Shown here: positions 1 through 5,415 of the stretch, piece by piece
Layout of the letters: each line of letters starts with the position of its first letter
Position numbering within the stretch: position 1 is the stretch's first letter
Assembly (NCBI GenBank): GCA_903924185.1
Contig: CAIYAN010000270.1
Span: 1 to 8,144 of the forward strand
Direction of reading: 5' to 3'
DNA: 8,144 nt
DNA from: an uncultured Opitutia bacterium
Lineage (GTDB): Bacteria; Verrucomicrobiota; Verrucomicrobiia; Opitutales; UBA953
The notes under the pieces: generated by a model
What the model was told of the DNA's origin: nothing
The model's database searches: none
Seen by the model: the letters and a program-made list of their open reading frames with translations, nothing else
Made by a program: the position numbers and the translations under genes

Positions 1-1
1 A

Positions 2-235
2 AAGATCCCCGCGGGCACCCAAGGCGGCACCACCTTCCGCCTCAAGGGAGAGGGGATGCCTAAGCTCCGTGGCGGCACTTGCGGCGACCTCTTAGTGCGC
101 GTCGACATCGACGTACCTAAGAAGCTGACGGATGCCCAGCGGGCCGCCCTGCAGGCCTATGCCGATGCTTCCAATGATGGAGCCACTCCGGTGTCCGATA
201 CCTGGAAGCATAAGTTCCGGAAGTTCTTCTCCTGA
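2..235 (+). CDS. dnaJ: DnaJ chaperone, C-terminal end (partial)
   Basis: This is the 3' end of a DnaJ (Hsp40) co-chaperone, which delivers unfolded clients to DnaK and stimulates its ATPase in the cytoplasm. The visible 77 residues read IPAGTQGGTTFRLKGEGMP, then LRGG, then GDLLVRVDIDVPKKLTDAQ. This is the signature of C-terminal substrate-binding domain II (IPAGTQ, FRLxGxGxP, GDLxVxVxVxxP). The tail ends in a Lys/Phe-rich segment before TGA at 233-235. The J domain, Gly/Phe region and zinc fingers lie upstream of the window and cannot be checked. The stop is only 2 bases from the earliest possible nadC start, so the two genes are probably co-transcribed. Identity is from motif recognition; a CbpA-type paralogue is less likely but cannot be excluded without the zinc-finger part. 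Confidence 0.88.
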   Translation, partial: KIPAGTQGGTTFRLKGEGMPKLRGGTCGDLLVRVDIDVPKKLTDAQRAALQAYADASNDGATPVSDTWKHKFRKFFS

Positions 236-273
236 CCTTGCGGTCAGACGGCCGCGACCCTACGTTGCCGTTC

Positions 274-1203
274 ATGCCACGTGACCCTGGCCAGACCGAT
301 CGACTCATCCGCCGTTTACGGTGGGATGAACTCGACCCGGCTTGGTTGCGTCGCTTGGCGGAAATGGCCCGCGCCGAAGATATTGCCGGCGGTGGTCTCT
401 TGCACCCGCTCGCCCGCTCCGGCGATCCGTCGGCCGCCTTGCTCGTGGCCTCGGGTCGCCGCGCCCACGCCCGCTTGGTCTCCCGCGGGGAATACGTCAT
501 CGCTGGCCTCGGCCTCCTCGAGCCCATCCTTTCGGTCTACGGTGGCGCCTGCCAAGTTCGCCCGCTCGTCGCCGACGGCACGGCGATTTCCCGCGGCACC
601 GTCGTGGCTGAACTAGAAGGTCCCGCGACCGAATTATTGACGGCCGAACGGACACTTCTGAATTTTATCCAGCGGCTCACGGGCGTGGCGACGCAAACGC
701 AGATCTATGTCCGTGCGCTGGGTTCCTCGCCCTCGCGGCTGCTAGATACGCGCAAGACGACGCCCGGCTTCCGTATGCTGGAAAAATACGCGGTCGGCCA
801 AGGGGGCGGCTACAACCACCGCCTCGGGCTCTTCGACCGTATCATGGTGAAGGACAACCATCTCGCCGCAGGGGAAGCCACTGGGTCGCAACGCTTGACC
901 GACCTCGTCCAGGCGGCGCGGGCTTCGCGCCCGGACTTACTCGTCGAAGTGGAAGTCGATGCGGTGACACAAATCGAGCCAGTGTTGGCCGCCGGGGCAG
1001 ACATCGTCTTACTGGATAATTTTTCTTTAGTCCAATTGCGCACGGCGCTCCCGCTCCTCCGCGGTCGTGCTTGGTCCGAGGTCAGCGGCGGGGTTAACCT
1101 CGCAACGCTTCCGCTCATCGGCGAACTCAACCCCGACTTTATTTCCTGCGGTGCGCTGACCCACGCGGCGACTTGGGCGGATATCGGTCTCGACTGGGCT
1201 TGA
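274..1203 (+). CDS. nadC: Nicotinate-nucleotide pyrophosphorylase (carboxylating), quinolinate phosphoribosyltransferase
   Basis: NadC converts quinolinate and PRPP to nicotinate mononucleotide, CO2 and PPi, the step of de novo NAD synthesis that follows NadA. The N-terminal part carries AEDIAGGG (residues 34-41) and the C-terminal barrel follows. Family motifs are intact: LLNFIQRLTGVAT at 128-140, LLDTRKTTPG at 156-165, GGGYNHR at 177-183, KDNH at 193-196, then VEVEVD, DIVLLDNF, SGGVNL and the terminal ALTHAA..DIGLDW. Arg160 and Lys161 of DTRKT and the HR of NHR match the phosphate- and quinolinate-binding residues known in the family. I chose the ATG at 274 (309 aa). A TTG at 238 or 265 would add 12 or 3 residues without family similarity. 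No Shine-Dalgarno is visible. birA starts 3 bases after the stop. nadA and nadB are not in the window. Confidence 0.95.
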   Translation: MPRDPGQTDRLIRRLRWDELDPAWLRRLAEMARAEDIAGGGLLHPLARSGDPSAALLVASGRRAHARLVSRGEYVIAGLGLLEPILSVYGGACQVRPLVADGTAISRGTVVAELEGPATELLTAERTLLNFIQRLTGVATQTQIYVRALGSSPSRLLDTRKTTPGFRMLEKYAVGQGGGYNHRLGLFDRIMVKDNHLAAGEATGSQRLTDLVQAARASRPDLLVEVEVDAVTQIEPVLAAGADIVLLDNFSLVQLRTALPLLRGRAWSEVSGGVNLATLPLIGELNPDFISCGALTHAATWADIGLDWA

Positions 1204-1206
1204 ACC

Positions 1207-2196
1207 ATGCCCGCCCTCGACAGCAGCATTCTGGTGGCGTTCCTCGAAGCCGGCGACCAACCCGTCAGTGGCGACCGCTTGGCGAAGGAACTCGGTATCT
1301 CGCGCGTCGCCGTCTGGAGTCGCCTCGAGCGTTTACGCGCGGCGGGCTTCACGTTTAAGGCCTCGACGCGGAAGGGGTATATTTTAACGGATGTGCCCCG
1401 CGAACTGAACGCCGCTTGGCTCGGTGCTCAGCTGCGGCGGCGCAAGGTGGTTCCGGAAGTTGAATTGCTCGCTGAAGTCGATAGCACGAATTCAGAAGCG
1501 GAGCGCCGGCTGGCCGCGGGGCAGGAAGCGCCGTTCGCCGTGCTGGCCCGAGCCCAAAGTGCTGGCCGTGGTCGCCTCGGTCGTCGTTGGCACAGCACCC
1601 CCGCAGGTAATCTTTACATGTCCTTAGCCTTCCGGCCGTTCATCCCGCCGGAAAACCTGAAGCCCTTCACGATCTGGATGGGCCTTGCGCTTTGTGCCCA
1701 CGTTGAAGCGGCCTATGAGGTGAAGCTCGGCCTGAAATGGCCCAATGACTTATTATCCGCCGACGGTCGTAAGGTCGCCGGGATGCTCACGGAGGCCCGC
1801 CTCGACGCCGACGCGGTTCGCGAGCTGGTCTTCGGGCTCGGCCTCAATGTATCTTCCAAGTCTAAAGACTTTCCGCCGGACTTGCGGGCAATCGCGGCTT
1901 CGTTGGAGTTGGCCGGTGCAACGTCCCTTGATGTCAACCGCGTGGCCGCGGAAGTGCTCGCCGCCTTATTCGCGGCCTGGGAGCAATTTATTGACGGGAC
2001 TTGGATGCCGACCTTCCGGGCGCGCTGGCAGCGCTATGATGTGCTCACAGGCCGCTCGGTGCGTGTCGGTTTACGGGGTGAGCCCGTTGCCGGCATCGTC
2101 GACGGTATCGATGACGAGGGCTCCTTAATTCTCCGCACGGGCGGTGGTCGTAAGACCATCGTTTCCTCTGGTGAGGTCACCCTACGGAAGGAATGA
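1207..2196 (+). CDS. birA: Biotin--[acetyl-CoA-carboxylase] ligase with N-terminal helix-turn-helix (BirA, class II)
   Basis: BirA activates biotin with ATP to biotinyl-5'-AMP and transfers it to the carrier lysine of acetyl-CoA carboxylase. At 329 aa it has the full class II layout. A winged helix-turn-helix spans about residues 5-60 (VSGDRLAKELGISRVAVWSR, then a GY.L wing). The catalytic domain follows, with DSTN at 92-95, the biotin/AMP loop GRGRLGRRW at 120-128, KWPND at 178-182 and KVAGML at 189-194. A C-terminal SH3-like domain covers about 275-329. The HTH suggests a second role as a biotin-responsive repressor, but I see no palindromic operator and no biotin genes here. The start is 3 bases after nadC. 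Leucine is encoded by TTA eight times against one CTA, notable in a GC-rich gene. The next gene, coaX, is a frequent birA neighbour in bacteria. Confidence 0.95.
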   Translation: MPALDSSILVAFLEAGDQPVSGDRLAKELGISRVAVWSRLERLRAAGFTFKASTRKGYILTDVPRELNAAWLGAQLRRRKVVPEVELLAEVDSTNSEAERRLAAGQEAPFAVLARAQSAGRGRLGRRWHSTPAGNLYMSLAFRPFIPPENLKPFTIWMGLALCAHVEAAYEVKLGLKWPNDLLSADGRKVAGMLTEARLDADAVRELVFGLGLNVSSKSKDFPPDLRAIAASLELAGATSLDVNRVAAEVLAALFAAWEQFIDGTWMPTFRARWQRYDVLTGRSVRVGLRGEPVAGIVDGIDDEGSLILRTGGGRKTIVSSGEVTLRKE

Positions 2197-2240
2197 TCGT
2201 GCAACCTTGCCCTCGTCACCCGCCTCGCTAACTTCCCCCC

Positions 2241-2993
2241 GTGGCCATCCTTTGTCTCGATGTCGGTAACACCCACGCCCACTGGGGTCTGGTCGCTGGC
2301 CGTGAAATCCTCGCCCACGGTGAGCTCCCGACGGCGGCCTTGTCGACCGATGCGCTCCGCACGCTTTTAACCGAGCATGCACCGACGGGAATCGCCCTCG
2401 CGAGCGTGGTGCCCACGGCGACCGCGACCATTGAGCCCGTCCTACTCGGTAGTGGCTTGCCTTACCATCACCTGCGGCATGACACCGTCTGCGGGTTGGG
2501 CTTTGATTACCCTCGGCCCGCCGAAGTGGGCCAAGATCGCCTCGCCGATTGCGTCGGGGCTCAGCTCGTCGTCGGCGCACCCGCAGTCATCGTCGGCATG
2601 GGTACCGCGACGACGGTGGATATCTTGACCGATAAGGGCTACGCTGGCGGCATCATCGCTCCCGGCCTCGGGGTGATGACGCGCTACCTCCACGAGCGCA
2701 CCGCTTTGCTGCCAGCCTTGGATCCCGCTGACGTGCTTGGCGGTCCCGCTATCGGGAAGTCGACGGTCGACGCCATGCGCTCGGGCTGTGCCCTTGGGTT
2801 CGCGGGCATGATCGGCGCTTTGCTCGATGCCGTGACGGTCGAATTAACCAAACAGGGCGGCCAACCCCCTGCCGTGATTGTCACCGGTGGCGCTGCCGTC
2901 TATCTCCCCGCTAGCTGGCGCGATCGCGTCCGCCATGAACCCCACCTGACCTTACTCGGCCTAGCCGAGTCCCATCGTCGCTCCCGCGCATGA
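2241..2993 (+). CDS. coaX: Type III pantothenate kinase (CoaX)
   Basis: CoaX phosphorylates pantothenate with ATP, the committed step of coenzyme A synthesis. The 250-residue length is normal. Family motifs in order are LDVGNTHAHWGL at residues 6-17 (first phosphate loop), GQDR at 97-100 with the likely catalytic base Asp99, GTATTVDIL at 121-129, GGIIAPGLGVM at 136-146, a TALLP stretch, IGKSTVDAMRSG at 171-182 and VIVTGGAA at 212-219. One oddity: the second phosphate motif is usually DxGTA, but here it reads GMGTA, with Gly119 in the Asp position. The GTG start is forced, because an in-frame TAA lies at 2229-2231 and no other start codon comes between. The 44 bases between birA and this gene are pyrimidine-rich with no Shine-Dalgarno. 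The stop overlaps the next start (ATGA at 2990-2993), implying translational coupling. Confidence 0.93.
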   Translation: MAILCLDVGNTHAHWGLVAGREILAHGELPTAALSTDALRTLLTEHAPTGIALASVVPTATATIEPVLLGSGLPYHHLRHDTVCGLGFDYPRPAEVGQDRLADCVGAQLVVGAPAVIVGMGTATTVDILTDKGYAGGIIAPGLGVMTRYLHERTALLPALDPADVLGGPAIGKSTVDAMRSGCALGFAGMIGALLDAVTVELTKQGGQPPAVIVTGGAAVYLPASWRDRVRHEPHLTLLGLAESHRRSRA

Positions 2994-3190
2994 CCCCCGA
3001 AGAATCCAACGCCAAGCTTCGTCGACTCGTACCCTGGCTGGGCGGAGCAGTCATCGCCGTCGTCATCGGCGGCGTGGCCCTCGCCTTGGCCACTAAGCGT
3101 GAGGGACCCTGGGTCTTGGTCGCCGCCGACGTGGTCTTCACGCTCGTCCTGCTCATCGCCCTGTGGCGCGCGCTCGGACGGAAGCGTTAG
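2990..3190 (+). CDS. Small two-helix membrane protein of unknown function
   Basis: This 66-residue protein is not one I can assign to a family. A short charged N-terminus (residues 1-12) is followed by a hydrophobic segment at about 14-34 (VPWLGGAVIAVVIGGVALAL), a short polar turn TKREG, and a second hydrophobic segment at about 40-61 rich in Val, Leu and Trp. It ends in a basic tail GRKR. This predicts a two-pass inner-membrane hairpin, probably with both ends in the cytoplasm by the positive-inside rule (inference). Its ATG overlaps the coaX stop as ATGA, which strongly supports a real, coupled gene. Its TAG stop overlaps the TAA stop of the convergent kinase gene. No catalytic motif is visible, so its role could be unrelated to CoA metabolism. 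Confidence 0.72.
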   Translation: MTPEESNAKLRRLVPWLGGAVIAVVIGGVALALATKREGPWVLVAADVVFTLVLLIALWRALGRKR

Positions 3191-4134
3191 GCCTTCGTCA
3201 TTTTTAGGAGTTCCTTCCGGCGGTTCTTGATCTCGGTGCAGCCGGATTTCGCCAGGCGGTCCGTCGAGAAGGCTTCCACGGTCAAGGAGGCCACGGCCGT
3301 TCCGTAGACCATCGCCTGGCGGAGGGTGGCAAAGTCGGTCGTCCCGGCCGCCGCCAGGTAGCCCAAGAGGGCCCCGGCGAAGCTGTCGCCCGCCCCGGTG
3401 GGGTCCCGGAGCTCGGTGACAGGGAAGGCGGGCAGGGTAAAGAGGCCTTCCTCATGGAAGAGCACCGCCCCGTGTTCGCCCTTCTTGATAATGACCGTCC
3501 GGCATCCGTGCGTCCGGAGGTGCTTGCCCGCCACAATGACGTTGGCCTCACCCGTCAACTTAGCTGCTTCGGAATCATTCACGACCAATAAGTCGGAGCG
3601 ACGCATGACTTCACCGAGCATCTCCCGCTGCGTTTCAATCCAGATATCGATGGTGTCGACGAGGACGAACTTGGGCGCGGTGAGCTGGTTGAGGACCGCC
3701 AACTGGAGGTCGGGGCGGATATTGCCGAGCATGACATACGGCATCGCTTGTTGGAGTTCCGTGAGGCGCGGCTGAAAGCGCTCAAAGACGTTGAGTTGGA
3801 GATCCTCGGTGTCACGGCGGTTATAGTTCTCGTGGTAACGACCGCGCCAAGCAAACGTCCGTCCCGTCTCATCGAGTTGTAGTCCCGATAGGTCGATGCC
3901 GCGCTTGGCGAGTTTCTTGCGGTCGCGGTCGCGGAAGTCGTGGCCGACGACCCCGACGATGTGCGGCGGTGCGAAGTAGCTAGCCGCGAGACACGCGTAT
4001 GAGGCGCTGCCCCCGAGGATACGCTCCCCCGTTGCGTGCGGAGTGATAATGCTATCGTAGGCGACGGAGCCGATGACGAGAACGTTGTCGGGTGTGGCGA
4101 GGCCTTTGACTTTGATGCGGCGAGGAGGGGTCAT
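3187..4134 (-). CDS. PfkB-family carbohydrate/nucleoside kinase
   Basis: This 315-residue protein belongs to the ribokinase/PfkB superfamily, cytoplasmic kinases that phosphorylate a sugar, nucleoside or related hydroxyl group with ATP. The N-terminus gives VLVIGSVAYDSI (18-29) and the first signature GGSASYACLAAS (41-52). NDSEAAKLTGE (186-196) is the mid-domain motif and IIKKGEHGAVLF (215-226) the strand before the nucleotide site. The second signature DPTGAGDSFAGALLGYLA (244-261) contains the anion-hole GAGD with likely catalytic base Asp250. I cannot name the substrate: the lid region (about 95-110, WRGRYHENYNRRDTEDLQ) is not one I can tie to ribokinase, adenosine kinase or phosphofructokinase. 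The start overlaps the Nudix stop (ATGA at 4134-4131), so the two are coupled. The stop overlaps that of the opposing gene. No Shine-Dalgarno precedes the ATG. Confidence 0.9.
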   Translation of the reverse strand: MTPPRRIKVKGLATPDNVLVIGSVAYDSIITPHATGERILGGSASYACLAASYFAPPHIVGVVGHDFRDRDRKKLAKRGIDLSGLQLDETGRTFAWRGRYHENYNRRDTEDLQLNVFERFQPRLTELQQAMPYVMLGNIRPDLQLAVLNQLTAPKFVLVDTIDIWIETQREMLGEVMRRSDLLVVNDSEAAKLTGEANVIVAGKHLRTHGCRTVIIKKGEHGAVLFHEEGLFTLPAFPVTELRDPTGAGDSFAGALLGYLAAAGTTDFATLRQAMVYGTAVASLTVEAFSTDRLAKSGCTEIKNRRKELLKMTKA

Positions 4135-4688
4135 GTAAAGAGTTCGGGTTTGGCTTCGCGCAGGCGGAAGAGGGCGAGCAGTGCGAGGCTGTGAGTGTGC
4201 GGCGAGGCGAGGGCGTTCTGCAAGGCTACGCGCGGAGCGACGCTCAACACCTGCAGCTCCTCGTGTTCATCCGGGGCCTTCGTGCCGATGGCGCGAACCC
4301 CCTCGAGTAGCACGAAATGGCAGCGATTACGCTGAATTGCCGGGTTTGGCGCACAACTGCCGAGGAGCGTGGCGCGGCCGCCCGCGAAGCCGGTTTCTTC
4401 TTCGGTCTCGCGCACCGCAGCGAGCACGGGGTCTTCACCGGTGTCGATGACGCCGCCGGGCGTTTCGGTGGAGAGGTCCTGCAAGCCAAAGCGAAATTGG
4501 CGGACCATCACCAAGCGACCATCGTCGGTCAGCGGCAACGCGAGCACCCAGTCGTTGGCGTGAATCACAAAAAAATCACCCTCTCGTTTATCGAGAGGGT
4601 GATGAGAGTGTTCCTTGTAAACCCGAAAGACCTTACAGTCGGCATGCAGCGCTTCGTGCTGGACGGACCAGCGGGCGGGCGCAGACAT
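4131..4688 (-). CDS. Nudix hydrolase, ADP-ribose pyrophosphatase type
   Basis: Nudix enzymes cleave nucleoside diphosphates linked to another group. The order of motifs here resembles ADP-ribose pyrophosphatases, which make AMP and ribose-5-phosphate. In 185 residues it shows the N-terminal strand region REGDFFVIHANDWVLALPL (35-53), VRQFRFG (62-68), and a full Nudix box starting at Gly79: Glu85, then Arg93-Glu94, Glu97, Glu98 and Gly100 (GX5EX7REUXEEXGU), the metal-binding helix. A CAPNPAIQRNRCHFVL stretch (112-127) follows. The substrate is inferred from resemblance and untested. The gene lies 10 bases after the LysM gene and overlaps the kinase start by 4, so it is the middle gene of a minus-strand operon. 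Unusually, codons 29-40 form a perfect hairpin plus T-run with the shape of an intrinsic terminator, listed separately. No Shine-Dalgarno is visible. Confidence 0.9.
   Translation of the reverse strand: MSAPARWSVQHEALHADCKVFRVYKEHSHHPLDKREGDFFVIHANDWVLALPLTDDGRLVMVRQFRFGLQDLSTETPGGVIDTGEDPVLAAVRETEEETGFAGGRATLLGSCAPNPAIQRNRCHFVLLEGVRAIGTKAPDEHEELQVLSVAPRVALQNALASPHTHSLALLALFRLREAKPELFT
4569..4603 (-). terminator. Terminator-like hairpin inside the Nudix coding sequence
   Basis: On the minus strand a 12-bp perfect stem (4603-4592 pairing with 4586-4575, half-site ATCACCCTCTCG) closes a 5-base loop (4591-4587). It runs straight into seven T's (4575-4569, the first also being the last stem base). 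This is the classic form of a Rho-independent terminator, in the sense direction of the gene containing it, about 85-120 bases after the start codon. The stem covers codons 29-38 and the T-run codons 38-40 (Asp-Phe-Phe). There is no T-run on the + side, so any action is only on minus-strand transcripts. The surrounding protein looks normal for the family, so the gene is not broken here. It may act as an attenuator when ribosomes lag, or be a chance product of codon choice. The structure is certain; its function is not. Confidence 0.55.
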
Positions 4689-4698
4689 GGGCTGAGGC

Positions 4699-5211
4699 TT
4701 ACTTGGTCTTCAGAACCTGACCGATCTGCATCTTGTTGGGATTAACGCTAGGATTCAGATCCTGCAGCGCCTTCAACGAGATGCCGGCCTTCTTAGCGAT
4801 ACCGGAGAGCGTGTCGCCCTTCTGCACAGCTACGGAACCAGGACCAACGACGACTGCCTTGCTGCCAGCACCACCGGTGGTGGGTGCGGCGGCCTTGGCC
4901 TTGACCGCTGCTTGGAGGGCGGCGATGGCGTCTTGGAAAGACTTATTGTTGGTATCAGCGCTGGACTTGATGTTGCCGAGTTCGGCAGTGATCGCGGAGA
5001 GGTCGGCGGCGTTGGCCTTTTGGGCGAGCGCGGCGCTCACTTCGGCCGCAGAGTCAGTAGCCTTGGTGGCTGCGACGGTGGCGGCTTCGGCAGAACCCTT
5101 CGCCTTCAGGGCGAGGACGAGGCCGGCGGCGCCAAGGGCGAAGCCGACAATGCCCACGATGAGCGGGAGCTTGGATTCAGAGGAGGAGGAGGAGATGCTG
5201 TCGTTTTCCAT
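4699..5211 (-). CDS. Membrane-anchored LysM-domain protein with coiled-coil linker
   Basis: This is a 170-residue protein in three parts. Residues 1-14 are a short, acidic, Ser-rich N-terminus. Residues 16-36 form one hydrophobic helix (LPLIVGIVGFALGAAGLVLAL), likely an uncleaved membrane anchor. Residues 38-108 are an Ala-rich helical stretch with heptad-like spacing, probably a coiled coil. A Pro/Gly/Thr linker leads to a LysM domain at 127-169 (VQKGDTLSGIAKKAGISLKALQDLNP, then IGQVLKTK). LysM binds the N-acetylglucosamine of peptidoglycan. I infer a periplasmic protein tethering membrane to cell wall; no enzymatic domain is seen. It is first in the minus-strand operon, 10 bases ahead of the Nudix gene. 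The ATG at 5211 is preceded by a pyrimidine-rich stretch (CATCCTCTCCACT) rather than a Shine-Dalgarno. Confidence 0.87.
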   Translation of the reverse strand: MENDSISSSSSESKLPLIVGIVGFALGAAGLVLALKAKGSAEAATVAATKATDSAAEVSAALAQKANAADLSAITAELGNIKSSADTNNKSFQDAIAALQAAVKAKAAAPTTGGAGSKAVVVGPGSVAVQKGDTLSGIAKKAGISLKALQDLNPSVNPNKMQIGQVLKTK

Positions 5212-5255
5212 AGTGGAGAGGATGATTCGGGTTGGAACGAGTTGAGATTAGCGGA

Positions 5256-5285
5256 TTGACAGGGACGGCAATACAAAATCATCAT
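5256..5285 (+). promoter_or_regulatory. Candidate sigma-70 promoter for tRNA-Pro
   Basis: A perfect -35 hexamer TTGACA (5256-5261) is followed after 18 bases by CATCAT (5280-5285), matching TATAAT at four of six positions. Transcription would start near 5292, a few bases before the mature tRNA 5' end at 5300. The -10 is weak and an alternative register (AATCAT at 5277, 15-base spacing) exists, so only the -35 is convincing. Confidence 0.5.
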
Positions 5286-5299
5286 GCAAGTCGGGTTTT

Positions 5300-5375
5300 C
5301 GGGCAGTATCTCAATTGGTAGAGTCCCTGCTTTGGGAGCAGGGTGTTGCAGGTTCAAGTCCTGTCTGCCCGACCA
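5300..5375 (+). tRNA. tRNA-Pro (anticodon UGG), CCA encoded
   Basis: This 76-base sequence folds as a cloverleaf. The acceptor stem CGGGCAG (5300-5306) pairs with CTGCCCG, followed by discriminator A and an encoded CCA (5373-5375). The anticodon stem CCTGC (5326-5330) pairs with GCAGG (5338-5342) around loop TTTGGGA, with anticodon TGG at 5333-5335. The T arm is GCAGG-TTCAAGT-CCTGT. The C1:G72 pair with A73 is the known identity set of bacterial tRNA-Pro. The D stem is short: positions 11-13 (CTC) pair with GAG, and position 10 is T opposite T, so only three pairs form. UGG can read all four proline codons by wobble if modified. It is transcribed away from the LysM operon and toward purM. Confidence 0.96.
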
Positions 5376-5379
5376 CCCG

Positions 5380-5415
5380 GTTACTTTCTACTGTCCTCGG
5401 ACAGTCAGGAGTAAC
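5380..5415. terminator. Candidate hairpin between convergent tRNA-Pro and purM
   Basis: An inner stem ACTGTC (5390-5395) pairs with GACAGT (5400-5405) around a CTCG loop. An outer stem GTTAC (5380-5384) pairs with GTAAC (5411-5415), extended by three T:A/T:G pairs, with a small internal mismatch. It overlaps the purM stop codon at 5405-5407. There is no T-run on either side, so it is not a canonical intrinsic terminator. Its position between two converging transcripts suggests a 3'-end-forming or stabilising role. Confidence 0.4.

Noticed and set aside
238..273. TTG start giving NadC 12 more residues
   Set aside because: The added segment lacks family similarity; ATG 274 gives a normal length. 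The TTG cannot be strictly excluded, because neither start has a Shine-Dalgarno.
2197..2240. Possible riboswitch or biotin operator in the gap before coaX
   Set aside because: Only 44 bases, pyrimidine-rich, with no palindrome or stem I could find.
4733..5245. Open + strand frame of 170 codons opposite the LysM gene
   Set aside because: It is the antisense shadow of a gene with clear LysM motifs; its Ala/Ser-rich translation has no recognisable domain.
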